Assembly (NCBI GenBank): GCA_964654995.1
Contig: CAZZKF010000030.1
Location: 1-26,793, forward strand
DNA length: 26,793 bases
Direction of reading: 5' to 3'
From: CAZZKF01 sp964654995
GTDB lineage: Bacteria; Pseudomonadota; Alphaproteobacteria; CAZZKF01
The notes below the pieces were generated by a model. It searched no databases. It had not been told where the DNA came from and saw only the letters and a program-made list of their open reading frames with translations. Below are positions 1 through 7,555 of the stretch, in pieces. How positions within the stretch are numbered: the stretch's first letter is position 1; each line of letters starts with the position of its first letter. The position numbers and the translations under genes are program-made.

Positions 1-617
1 GTCGCCATCTCGCCCTCGTTGACGCAGCCGCCCTCAGCCAGCGTCGGCTCTTCGGCATGCTGGACGATCAGATGGCCGAAGGTGGTGGCATAACACAGCG
101 CCCGGTACATGGTGGCGGCGTGCGGGATGGCGCGCCGGGCATCGGTAAAGGCAACGGCGCCGGCCTCGCCCAAGAGGCCCATTTCGGTCAGCACCTCGCC
201 GGCCAGTCCCCTGGTCGCGGCGGCCATCGGGTGGACGTGGACGGGGGAGGTCTCGGCCCCGCGCCGCACGACATATTCGATCAGCGCCACATCGTCGAGC
301 ACCGGTCGGGTGTCCGGCATCACGATGATGGTGGTCACACCGCCGGCCGCCGCGGCGCGCCCGGCGCTGGCCAGCGTTTCCTTGTGGTCCTCGCCGGGCT
401 CGCCGGTAAAGACGTGCATGTCGATGAGCCCGGGGGCCAGCACATGGCCGGCGCAATCGATGATCTCGGCGCCCTCGGGCACGTCCTTGGCGGCCAGCCC
501 CGGCGTAACGGCGGCGATGCGCGCGCCCTCGACGATCAGGCCGCCCATTGCGTCCAGCCGGCTTGCCGGATCGATCAGCCTGGCGTTGACGAAGGCGAGG
601 GGGCGGTTGGTGCTCAT
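1..617 (-). CDS. pyrC: Dihydroorotase-like protein PyrC, probably non-catalytic (partial, C-terminus outside window)
   Basis: Reading leftward from an ATG at 617-615, the translation opens like a cyclic-amidohydrolase: a short beta-sandwich start, then the segment around APGLIDMH and GEPGEDHKETL that normally carries the zinc-binding HxH-x-R motif. Here that motif reads MHVFTGEPG, so the second His is Phe and the substrate-binding Arg is Gly. Later conserved parts remain, including an HPMAAATRG segment and a QHAEE segment. The ATG overlaps the pyrB stop in an ATGA arrangement, so the two are translationally coupled. Non-catalytic PyrC-like subunits that form a complex with aspartate transcarbamoylase are known in Pseudomonas. 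By inference this is such a structural partner, and a true dihydroorotase should lie elsewhere. The gene runs off the window, so the C-terminal catalytic residues cannot be checked. Confidence 0.88.
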   Translation of the reverse strand, partial: MSTNRPLAFVNARLIDPASRLDAMGGLIVEGARIAAVTPGLAAKDVPEGAEIIDCAGHVLAPGLIDMHVFTGEPGEDHKETLASAGRAAAAGGVTTIIVMPDTRPVLDDVALIEYVVRRGAETSPVHVHPMAAATRGLAGEVLTEMGLLGEAGAVAFTDARRAIPHAATMYRALCYATTFGHLIVQHAEEPTLAEGGCVNEGEMA

Positions 618-1621
618 GAGCCTTGCCCCCCACCGGCTTCGGGTGCGCCGGCCAGCGCCTCGAGGCAGGCCATGCGCACCGCCACGCCCATCTCGACCTG
701 CTCGCGGATGACCGAACGGTTGATGTCGTCGGCCAGCTCGGCATCGATCTCGACGCCGCGGTTCATCGGCCCCGGGTGCATGATCAGCGCGTCCGGCCGC
801 GCCACCGACAGCTTGTCGCGATCAAGGCCGTAATAGCGGAAATATTCGCGCGTCGAGGGGACAAAGGCACCCTGCATGCGTTCGAGCTGCAGGCGCAGCA
901 TCATCACGATGTCGCAATCCGCGAGTCCTTCGCGCATGTCGTGGAAGACCTCGACACCAAGCCGCTCGATGGCTGTGGGAAGCAGCGTCGGCGGCGCCAC
1001 CACACGGACCCGGGCGCCCAATGTGGTGAACAGGTGGATGTTGGAGCGCGCCACCCGGCTGTGCAGGATATCGCCGCAGATCGCCAGGGTGAGCCCGGCA
1101 ATGCGGCCTTTGCGCCGGCGCACGGTCAGGCCGTCGAGAAGCGCCTGGGTGGGATGTTCGTGGCGACCGTCGCCGGCGTTGATCACCGCGCAATCGACTT
1201 TCTGGGCCAGCAGCGCCGCCGCCCCGGCCTCCGGGTGGCGGATCACCAGAATGTCCGGGTGCATGGCATTGAGCGTCATGGCGGTGTCGATCAGGGTCTC
1301 GCCCTTCTTGATCGACGAGGCGGCGACCGCCATGTTGAGCACGTCGGCGCCCAGCCGCTTGCCGGCCAGCTCGAAGGAGGTCCGCGTCCGGGTCGAGGTC
1401 TCGAAAAACAGATTGACCTGCGTACGCCCGCGCAAGGTTGCCTGTTTCTTGTGCGCCTGGCGGTTGAGATCGACGTAATGATCGGCGCGATCGAGCAGCG
1501 CCAGCAAATCACCCGCCGCCAGCCCCTCGATGCCGAGCAGGTGGCGGTGCGCAAACACAAACCCCTCGCCGGACGCCGTGCCGCCCGGTCCTTCGTGTGC
1601 GGGTGAAACCGATTTGCCCAT
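614..1621 (-). CDS. pyrB: Aspartate carbamoyltransferase catalytic subunit
   Basis: Catalyses condensation of carbamoyl phosphate with aspartate, the first committed step of pyrimidine synthesis, in the cytoplasm. The 335-residue product has the carbamoyl-phosphate motif FFETSTRTRTSFE (about 72-84), the SIKKGE lysine loop (103-108), HPTQALLDG (156-164) and a C-terminal MHPGPMNRG segment. The ATG at 1621 was chosen over an upstream in-frame TTG at 1660. It leaves a 45-nt gap after ruvX and a length close to the family norm of 310-340. No clear Shine-Dalgarno is visible, so coupling to ruvX is possible. The stop overlaps the start of the pyrC-like gene. The order ruvX-pyrB-pyrC is common in alphaproteobacteria. 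Confidence 0.95.
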   Translation of the reverse strand: MGKSVSPAHEGPGGTASGEGFVFAHRHLLGIEGLAAGDLLALLDRADHYVDLNRQAHKKQATLRGRTQVNLFFETSTRTRTSFELAGKRLGADVLNMAVAASSIKKGETLIDTAMTLNAMHPDILVIRHPEAGAAALLAQKVDCAVINAGDGRHEHPTQALLDGLTVRRRKGRIAGLTLAICGDILHSRVARSNIHLFTTLGARVRVVAPPTLLPTAIERLGVEVFHDMREGLADCDIVMMLRLQLERMQGAFVPSTREYFRYYGLDRDKLSVARPDALIMHPGPMNRGVEIDAELADDINRSVIREQVEMGVAVRMACLEALAGAPEAGGGQGS

Positions 1622-1666
1622 TAAAGCCAAATGTATAGGCCGCGGCGCGAACGGCTGCAAGTCCGA

Positions 1667-2167
1667 TCAGCGCACCCGGGTCGGGCGCCCGTCGCCGGCA
1701 TCGGCTTGATGAGCGAGATAATTAAGCGCCCCTTGCAGGATGTAGGCGGCGGCCATCTTGTCGACCAGTTGCGCCCGGCGCCGGCGCGAGGCGTCCGCAT
1801 CGAGCAGCGTGCGGGTCACCGCTTGCGTCGATAGACGCTCGTCCCAGAAGGCCAGCGGCAGATCGATCCGGGCCAGCAGATTGGCGGCGAACTGGCGCAC
1901 CGACTGGCAGCGCGGCCCTTCCGAGCCGTCCATGTTGAGCGGCAGGCCGACGATCAGGCCGCCGACATCATGCGCGTGGATGAGATCGATCAGTTTTTGC
2001 ACGTCATCCCGGAATTTTCGCCGCCGCAGGGTGGTGAGCGGCGTGGCGATCCGGCGCCCCGAATCGCTGAGCGCCAGACCGATGGTCTTGGACCCCACGT
2101 CGAAGCCCAACAGGCGGGCACCGGGCGGAATCGCATCGGTCAGGGACTCGAGGCTGACAACGGGCAT
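1667..2167 (-). CDS. ruvX: Putative Holliday junction resolvase RuvX/YqgF
   Basis: A 166-residue YqgF-family RNase H-fold nuclease, linked to Holliday junction processing and to 16S rRNA 5' maturation. The first strand GFDVGSKTIGLALSD (21-35) carries Asp23. The segment PLNMDG follows, then WDERLST with Glu110, and VDKMAAAYIL with Asp136, giving the expected acidic triad. The ATG at 2167 matches the usual N-terminus. A longer in-frame reading upstream adds low-complexity Arg/Ala-rich sequence that overlaps the divergent gatC and gatA genes, so it was rejected. It is the first gene of a minus-strand ruvX-pyrB-pyrC unit, divergent from gatCAB. Confidence 0.93.
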   Translation of the reverse strand: MPVVSLESLTDAIPPGARLLGFDVGSKTIGLALSDSGRRIATPLTTLRRRKFRDDVQKLIDLIHAHDVGGLIVGLPLNMDGSEGPRCQSVRQFAANLLARIDLPLAFWDERLSTQAVTRTLLDADASRRRRAQLVDKMAAAYILQGALNYLAHQADAGDGRPTRVR

Positions 2168-2255
2168 GGCAGGTCTTTGTGTTGGCGATCTTGCCATCAT
2201 TAGGCCACAGGCGCACGGCGATTGCCATGGCCTGTGCAAAGGCCGTTCCGCTTGC

Positions 2256-2284
2256 TTGCGAAGGGGGTAATGCGGTGCTAGGTT
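2256..2284 (+). promoter_or_regulatory. Possible sigma70 promoter for gatCAB
   Basis: TTGCGA (2256-2261), a 17-nt spacer, then TAGGTT (2279-2284) preceded by TGC, which resembles an extended -10. It lies about 33 nt before the gatC start, which has a GAGGGG ribosome site. The -10 match is only partial (3 of 6). Confidence 0.35.
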
Positions 2285-2316
2285 CCGGCGCGACCGGACA
2301 AGCGTGAGGGGACCCC

Positions 2317-2604
2317 ATGTCGGTGGACGAAAAGACGGTTGAACGCATTGCCCATCTCGCCCGCATCCGGCTGGAGGAGGCGGAGCGGGCGCCGCTGGCC
2401 GGCGAGCTGAGTCAGATCCTCGATTGGGTCGAGCAGTTGGCGGAGGTCGATACCGAAAACGTCGCGCCGATGACCAGTGTTGCCGACATGAAACTGCCGT
2501 GGCGGGCCGACGAGGTGACCGACGGCAATTGCCGCGACGATATCCTCGCCAATGCGCCGCAGACCGAACACGGCTTTTTCGTCGTGCCCAAGGTGATCGA
2601 GTGA
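2317..2604 (+). CDS. gatC: Asp-tRNA(Asn)/Glu-tRNA(Gln) amidotransferase subunit C
   Basis: A 95-residue GatC, the small belt-like subunit that stabilises the GatA-GatB complex. The N-terminus VERIAHLARIRLEEAE (about 8-23) is the typical GatC helix, and the C-terminal part has the usual WRADEVTDG segment. GAGGGG lies just upstream of the ATG. The TGA stop overlaps the gatA ATG by one base (TGATG), so gatC and gatA are coupled. Length is normal for the family. Confidence 0.95.
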   Translation: MSVDEKTVERIAHLARIRLEEAERAPLAGELSQILDWVEQLAEVDTENVAPMTSVADMKLPWRADEVTDGNCRDDILANAPQTEHGFFVVPKVIE

Positions 2605-4082
2605 TGGCGGATTTGTGCGATCTCACCCTGGCCGAGGCCCGCGACGGGCTGGCGCGCGGCGACTTTTCCGCCCGTGAACTGGTCGAGGCGCATCTCGGCG
2701 CGATGGAAGCGGCGCGCGGGCTCAATGCCTTCATCGTCGAGACCCCGGAGCGCGCGCTCGAGATGGCGGAGGCGGCGGACGCCGCCCGGGCGCGCGGCGA
2801 GGCCGGGCCGCTCGCCGGCATTCCACTCGCCGTCAAGGACCTGTTCTGCACCAAGGGCGTGCAGACGACCGCTGCCAGCCGCATTCTCGACGGCTTCACG
2901 CCGACCTATGAATCCACCGTCACCGCCCATCTGTGGCGGGACGGCGCGGTGATGCTGGGCAAGGCCAACCTGGACGAATTCGCCATGGGCTCGTCGAATG
3001 AAACCAGCGCCTTCGGCCCCGTGATCAACCCCTGGCGGGCCGACGGCGACGAGGCCCCGCGGGTGCCGGGCGGCTCGTCCGGCGGCTCGGCAGCCGCCGT
3101 GGCGGCGCGCCTGGCCCTGGGCGCCACGGGAACGGATACCGGCGGCTCGATCCGTCAGCCGGCGGCCTTTTCCGGGGTGGTCGGCATGAAGCCCACCTAC
3201 GGGCGCTGTTCGCGCTGGGGCATCGTCGCCTTTGCCTCGTCACTGGATCAGGCGGGGCCGATCACCCGCACGGTAAGGGATGCCGCGATTCTGCTGCGCT
3301 CGATGGCCGGGCACGACCCCAGGGATTCGACCTCGGCGCCGCTGCCGGTCCCCGACTTCGAGGCGGCCTTGGAGCAGGGCGTGAAGGGGCTCAAGATCGG
3401 CATCCCGGCGGAATACCGGATCGACGGCATGCCGGCTGAGATCGAGGCCTTGTGGCAGCAGGGCATTGACTGGCTGCGCGACGCCGGCGCCGAGATCGTC
3501 GACATCAGCCTGCCACTGACCAAGTACGCACTGCCGACCTATTACATCGTCGCCCCGGCCGAGGCGTCGTCCAATCTGGCGCGCTATGACGGGGTGCGCT
3601 ACGGCCTGCGCGAGACCGGCGACAGCCTGACCGAAATGTATGAGAACACCCGCGGCGCCGGTTTCGGGCGCGAGGTCAAACGCCGGGTGCTGATCGGCAC
3701 CTATGTGCTCTCGGCCGGCTATTACGACGCCTATTACCTCAAGGCTCAGCAGGTGCGCAGCCGCATTGCCGCCGAATTTGCGCAGGTCTTCGAGGACGTG
3801 GACGCCATCCTCACGCCGACGGCGCCATCGGCCGCCTTCCGCTTCGGCGAGAAGGGCGACGATCCGATCGCCATGTATCTGAACGACGTGTTCACCGTGC
3901 CGGCAAGCCTTGCGGGTCTGCCCGGCATATCGCTGCCGGCCGGCCTGTCGGCCGATGGCCTGCCGCTGGGCCTGCAGGTGCTGGCCCGCGCCTTTGACGA
4001 CGAGATGGTGTTCCGGGTCGCCCGCACGCTGGAAGAGGCGGCCGCCTTCAAGGCCGCGCCCGAACCCTGGTGGAGGGGTTGA
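2604..4082 (+). CDS. gatA: Asp-tRNA(Asn)/Glu-tRNA(Gln) amidotransferase subunit A
   Basis: Glutaminase subunit that releases ammonia from glutamine to amidate misacylated Glu-tRNA(Gln) and/or Asp-tRNA(Asn). The product has 492 residues. It is an amidase-signature protein with the full Ser-cisSer-Lys triad: Lys78 in AVKDLF, cis-Ser158 in PGGSSGGSAAA, and nucleophile Ser182 in TDTGGSIRQPA. The start at 2604 overlaps the gatC stop by one base. A longer in-frame reading from 2424 lies inside gatC and was discarded. The stop is three bases before the gatB ATG. An uninterrupted, standard-length gene. Confidence 0.97.
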   Translation: MADLCDLTLAEARDGLARGDFSARELVEAHLGAMEAARGLNAFIVETPERALEMAEAADAARARGEAGPLAGIPLAVKDLFCTKGVQTTAASRILDGFTPTYESTVTAHLWRDGAVMLGKANLDEFAMGSSNETSAFGPVINPWRADGDEAPRVPGGSSGGSAAAVAARLALGATGTDTGGSIRQPAAFSGVVGMKPTYGRCSRWGIVAFASSLDQAGPITRTVRDAAILLRSMAGHDPRDSTSAPLPVPDFEAALEQGVKGLKIGIPAEYRIDGMPAEIEALWQQGIDWLRDAGAEIVDISLPLTKYALPTYYIVAPAEASSNLARYDGVRYGLRETGDSLTEMYENTRGAGFGREVKRRVLIGTYVLSAGYYDAYYLKAQQVRSRIAAEFAQVFEDVDAILTPTAPSAAFRFGEKGDDPIAMYLNDVFTVPASLAGLPGISLPAGLSADGLPLGLQVLARAFDDEMVFRVARTLEEAAAFKAAPEPWWRG

Positions 4083-4084
4083 TC

Positions 4085-5536
4085 ATGGCGGTGATCGAAG
4101 GCGCAACCGGCCCCTGGGAAATGGTCATCGGCATGGAGATTCATGCCCAGGTGATCTCGCGCGCCAAGCTGTTTTCGGGCGCCGCCACCGATTTCGGCTC
4201 CGAGCCCAACACCCAGGTGAGCCTGGTCGATGCCGCCATGCCCGGCATGCTGCCGGTGATCAACGCCTGTTGCATCGAGCAGGCGGTGCGCACCGGCCTG
4301 GCGCTGGGTGCCGAGATCAACTTGTATTCGGTGTTCGACCGCAAGAACTATTTCTATGCCGATTTGCCGCAGGGCTACCAGATCTCGCAATACAAGCAGC
4401 CGATCGTCGGGTCTGGGCGGATCACCATCGATCTCAAGGACGGCAGCACCAAGGTGATCGGCATCGAGCGCCTGCACCTCGAGCAGGATGCGGGCAAAAG
4501 CCTGCACGATCAGCACCCCAACGCCACCTATGTCGATCTCAACCGCTCCGGCGTGGCGCTGATGGAGATCGTCTCGGACCCGGACATGCGCTCGCCGGAA
4601 GAGGCCGGGGCATATTTGCGCAAACTGCGTACCATCTTGCGCTATATCGGGGCCTGCGACGGCAATATGGAGCAGGGCAGCCTGCGCGCCGATGTCAACG
4701 TCTCGGTGCGCCGGCCGGGCGATGAGTTCGGTACGCGCTGCGAAATCAAGAACCTCAATTCGATCCGCTTCGTCCAGCAGGCCATCGATTACGAGGCCCG
4801 GCGCCAGATCGACATTCTCGAAGACGGCGGCACCATCGTCCAGCAGACCCGGCTGTTCGACTCCGCGCGCGGGGTGACGCGCTCCATGCGCTCCAAGGAA
4901 GAGGCCCACGACTATCGCTATTTCCCTGACCCCGACCTGCTGCCGCTCGAACTCGATGCCGACTGGGTGGAGGAGATTCGCGCCTCGCTCCCCGAGCTCC
5001 CCGACGCCAAGAAGGACCGCTTCATGCGCGACTACGGCCTGTCCGCCTATGACGCCGGGGTTCTGGTGGCCGAACCCGAAACTGCCGATTTCTACGAGGC
5101 GGTGGCCCGGGGGCGCGATCCGCGCCAGGCCGCCAACTGGGTCACCGGCGAGCTGTTCGGGGCGCTCAACAAGTCGGGGCGCACGATCACCGAGACGCCG
5201 GTGGATGCCGATCGGCTGGGCCGGCTGATCGATCTGGTCGCCGACGGCACGCTTTCGGGCCGGCTTGCCAAGGAGGTCTTCGAGATCATGTTCGAGACCG
5301 GCGAGGAGCCGGCCCGCATTGTCGAGGAGCGCGGGCTCAAGCAGGTCACCGACACGGGCGCCATCGAGGCCGAGATCGACAAGGTGCTGAGCCAGCACGC
5401 CGACAAGGTGGCCGAGTACAAGGCCGGCAAGGACAAGCTGTTCGGCTTTTTCATCGGCCAGGTGATGCGCGCCACCGGCGGCAAGGCGAACCCCAAGGCG
5501 GTCAACGAAATCCTGCGCAAGAAACTGAACGGTTAG
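4085..5536 (+). CDS. gatB: Asp-tRNA(Asn)/Glu-tRNA(Gln) amidotransferase subunit B
   Basis: The 483-residue tRNA-binding and kinase/transamidase subunit of GatCAB. Seen in the translation: an N-terminal WEMVIGMEIHAQV segment, the signature region DRKNYFYADLPQGYQISQY, LEQDAGKSLHD, and a C-terminal tail domain ending in PKAVNEILRKKL. The ATG at 4085 is preceded at good spacing by GGAGGGG (4072-4078) at the end of gatA. The longer reading from 4070 starts inside gatA and has no better ribosome site. Last gene of the gatCAB operon, convergent with the toxin gene ending at 5557. Confidence 0.96.
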   Translation: MAVIEGATGPWEMVIGMEIHAQVISRAKLFSGAATDFGSEPNTQVSLVDAAMPGMLPVINACCIEQAVRTGLALGAEINLYSVFDRKNYFYADLPQGYQISQYKQPIVGSGRITIDLKDGSTKVIGIERLHLEQDAGKSLHDQHPNATYVDLNRSGVALMEIVSDPDMRSPEEAGAYLRKLRTILRYIGACDGNMEQGSLRADVNVSVRRPGDEFGTRCEIKNLNSIRFVQQAIDYEARRQIDILEDGGTIVQQTRLFDSARGVTRSMRSKEEAHDYRYFPDPDLLPLELDADWVEEIRASLPELPDAKKDRFMRDYGLSAYDAGVLVAEPETADFYEAVARGRDPRQAANWVTGELFGALNKSGRTITETPVDADRLGRLIDLVADGTLSGRLAKEVFEIMFETGEEPARIVEERGLKQVTDTGAIEAEIDKVLSQHADKVAEYKAGKDKLFGFFIGQVMRATGGKANPKAVNEILRKKLNG

Positions 5537-5556
5537 GGGCGAATCGCCGGGCCGTT

Positions 5557-5841
5557 TTACACCTCGTCCGGCCATTTGCGGGCGCCGTGGTAGATGCGCA
5601 GGATGTCGATGTATTTGCCGGCAATCCGGTAGGGGACGATAAACGGGGTGCCGGTCACGACAAGCTCGCGGGTGCCTTCAACCCGGCCCGGCCGGCCGAT
5701 TTCCGGAAATTGCTTGAGCCCGGCAACAGCGGTGCGAATGGCCGCCATGATACGACGTGCCGCCTGCAGGTTGCGGTCCTGCAAATAGGCGCCGACAGTT
5801 TCGAGATCGTGGAGCGCCGCCCGGGTCCAGCGCAGGATCAT
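5557..5841 (-). CDS. RelE/ParE-family toxin of a type II toxin-antitoxin pair
   Basis: A 94-residue basic protein starting MILRWTRAALHDLETV, with RRIMAAIRTAVAGLKQFPEIGRPGR in the middle and a C-terminal VPYRI...IDILRIYHGARKWP. This layout of two N-terminal helices plus a beta-sheet with the FIVPYRI and ILRIYHGAR strands is that of the RelE/ParE superfamily (YafQ/ParE-like). The ATG overlaps the antitoxin stop (ATGA), the usual coupled order with antitoxin first. Whether it attacks ribosome-bound mRNA (RelE) or gyrase (ParE) cannot be told from sequence. The Arg and His near the C-terminus are compatible with either. Confidence 0.88.
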   Translation of the reverse strand: MILRWTRAALHDLETVGAYLQDRNLQAARRIMAAIRTAVAGLKQFPEIGRPGRVEGTRELVVTGTPFIVPYRIAGKYIDILRIYHGARKWPDEV

Positions 5842-6077
5842 TCAGCGAACTTGCGAAACGCCGCTTCGACCTCGGCTTGGGACGCGAAATCACCGGCGTC
5901 TGCCTCGGCGAGCGCCCGCTCGATGCCGGCAATCTGCCATTCCTGAATCGACAGGAATTGGTCGAGGGCTTCGCGTGCAAGCTCCGACGAGTCGCGCCCG
6001 CTGCGCTCGGCGAGGCGTCTGAGCCGCGCCTTGTTTTCGGCCTCGATACGAAAGCTGATGGATTCAAATCGGCTCAT
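5838..6077 (-). CDS. Ribbon-helix-helix antitoxin (CopG/ParD-like)
   Basis: A 79-residue protein with an N-terminal beta-strand SISFRIEAEN followed by helices LRRLAERSGRDSSELAREALDQFL, the ribbon-helix-helix DNA-binding fold. An acidic helical tail (IERALAEADAGDF...) probably wraps the toxin. The ATG at 6077 has AAGGA seven bases upstream. The in-frame reading beginning at 6179 would run through the promoter and palindrome and was not used. It should neutralise the downstream toxin and repress its own operon, with the operator at 6151-6167. Confidence 0.87.
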   Translation of the reverse strand: MSRFESISFRIEAENKARLRRLAERSGRDSSELAREALDQFLSIQEWQIAGIERALAEADAGDFASQAEVEAAFRKFAE

Positions 6078-6150
6078 AAGGGGGTCCTTCGATGTGCCGC
6101 GAGGACGGCTGATCGGCCATGGCGCACCGGTTGCAATGGCGCCGTACAAC

Positions 6151-6167
6151 GTAATACAGTATATTAC
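6151..6167. promoter_or_regulatory. Palindromic operator of the toxin-antitoxin operon
   Basis: Perfect inverted repeat GTAATA-N5-TATTAC in a local AT-rich patch, about 75 bp upstream of the antitoxin ATG. On the minus strand TATACT, a good -10 match, lies inside it. A TTGCAA is 15 nt further upstream, a short spacer for a -35. Autorepression by the ribbon-helix-helix antitoxin is inferred. Confidence 0.55.
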
Positions 6168-6311
6168 ATCGCATTTCATTGCAATTCGATGCGGGCGGCC
6201 TCAAAACGGCATCGGTGCGGTGCCGGCTTGCCTGGTGGTCTGGCATCGGGCATCTTTGCGGGGCCTGAATACAACGAGACTAAATCGCAAAAAGGATCAG
6301 GAGGCTGACCC

Positions 6312-7022
6312 GTGATCGATTTTTATTACTGGCCGACGCCCAACGGCTGGAAAGTCGCCATCATGCTCGAGGAGTGCGAACTGCCCTACAAGCTGGTGCC
6401 GGTCAACATTGCGACCGGCGAGCAGTTCGAGCCGGATTTCCTGAAGATATCGCCCAACAACCGGATGCCGGCGATCGTCGATCACGACGGGCCCGGGGGA
6501 GAGCCGATCTCGGTGTTCGAATCGGGCGCCATCCTGGTTTATCTGGCGGAAAAGACCGGACGCTTCCTGCCCGCGCAAGGCCACGCCCGTTACGAGGTCC
6601 TGCAATGGCTGTTCTGGCAGATGGGCGGTTTGGGGCCGATGGCCGGCCAGGCCCATCACTTCCGCCAGTATGCGCCCGAGCCCATCGAATATGCCATTGC
6701 CCGCTACACCAATGAGGTCAATCGATTATATGGCGTAATGGATACACGCCTCGAAGACAGGGCGTTCCTGGCCGGGGACTATTCGATTGCCGACATGGCG
6801 GCCTGGCCGTGGGTGGTCCCGCATCGGCGCCAGGGCCAGACCCTCGATGATTTCCCCAACCTGAAGCGCTGGTACGAGACCCTGAAAGCGCGCCCGGCGG
6901 TGCAAAGGGGCCGACACCTGGGCGAGGACCTGCGCGTGAACCTGACGGAAATCGGGGACGAGGAGCGCCGCCTGCTGTTCGGCCAGACGGCGGCAACCCT
7001 GAAAGCGGCGGCAAAGCGCTAG
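6312..7022 (+). CDS. Glutathione S-transferase family protein (YfcG/YghU, nu-class-like)
   Basis: A 236-residue cytosolic GST. The N-terminal thioredoxin-like domain (1-85) opens IDFYYWPTPNGWKVAIMLEE. The Thr-Pro-Asn at the active-site loop is the pattern of bacterial nu-class enzymes (YfcG/YghU), which act as glutathione-dependent disulfide reductases. NRMPAIVD holds the cis-Pro and FESGAILVYLAEKTG is the glutathione-binding SNAIL-like motif. The C-terminal helical domain has FLAGDYSIADMAAWPWV. Translation starts with GTG at 6312, preceded by AGGAGG at about 6299-6304. It converges on the DUF934 gene and their stop codons overlap. The true substrate is unknown. Confidence 0.9.
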   Translation: MIDFYYWPTPNGWKVAIMLEECELPYKLVPVNIATGEQFEPDFLKISPNNRMPAIVDHDGPGGEPISVFESGAILVYLAEKTGRFLPAQGHARYEVLQWLFWQMGGLGPMAGQAHHFRQYAPEPIEYAIARYTNEVNRLYGVMDTRLEDRAFLAGDYSIADMAAWPWVVPHRRQGQTLDDFPNLKRWYETLKARPAVQRGRHLGEDLRVNLTEIGDEERRLLFGQTAATLKAAAKR

Positions 7023-7555
7023 CTTTTGCTGGCCGAGCCGGCCGGTTGCGGCGACGTTGCCGGCCACGGGCGCCGGTGCCGGCGATAGAGCGGCAAGGGC
7101 TCGTCAACGCCGGGCTGGTAGATTACCGAGAAGTCCGAGAAGGCCTTGATCGCATCCTCGATGTCGCGGTCCGGGCGGATTTCCATGGCGTTGATTCCGC
7201 AGCGGTGCATGAAAAACAACTGATCGCGCAACACATCGCCGACGGCGCGAATCTCGCCCGTATAGCCGAGGCGCTCGCGCAAACGCCGCGCATAGGTGTA
7301 GGGGCGGCCGTCGCGGAACACCGGAAAGACATAGGCCACGACCTGGAAATGATCGAGATCGTCGGCGATCAGCTCGGGCGGCTCATCGACCGCGAGCCGC
7401 ACGCCCAGGCGGCCGTTTCGGGCGAGAAGCGCGTCGCGCTCCGCCTGCCAGCGGGCCAGCGTCACGATGATGTCGCCGCTGTCCGGGATCGGCTCATCAT
7501 CGCCGAGGTGGCGCCAGCGATCCTCGACGATCTGGCAGTTCCTAATGATGCGCAT
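7019..7555 (-). CDS. DUF934 protein, putative partner of sulfite reductase
   Basis: A 178-residue protein with the DUF934 pattern: a central FQVVAYVFPVFRDGRPYTYARRLRER segment (about 70-95), then GYTGEIRAVGDVLRDQLFFMHRCGI (98-121) and EDAIKAFSDFSVIYQ. DUF934 genes regularly follow siroheme sulfite reductase genes in alpha- and gammaproteobacteria. They are thought to aid sulfite reduction, perhaps in electron delivery, but no activity is established to my knowledge. The ATG at 7555 lies 14 bases inside the end of the reductase gene, so the two are coupled. The C-terminus (after about 160) is Pro/Arg-rich and looks unstructured. Confidence 0.87.
   Translation of the reverse strand: MRIIRNCQIVEDRWRHLGDDEPIPDSGDIIVTLARWQAERDALLARNGRLGVRLAVDEPPELIADDLDHFQVVAYVFPVFRDGRPYTYARRLRERLGYTGEIRAVGDVLRDQLFFMHRCGINAMEIRPDRDIEDAIKAFSDFSVIYQPGVDEPLPLYRRHRRPWPATSPQPAGSASKS

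Noticed and set aside
2168..2899. N-terminal extension of RuvX
   Set aside because: It covers divergent gatC and part of gatA, and adds about 240 residues unlike any RuvX.
5537..5556. Terminator between gatB and the toxin gene
   Set aside because: Only a 4-bp GGCG/CGCC stem with a 3-nt loop and a distant TTTT; too weak to call.
3746..5575. 609-codon minus-strand frame opposite gatA and gatB
   Set aside because: Antisense shadow of gatB, whose motifs are clear; composition is that of reverse-complemented GC-rich codons.
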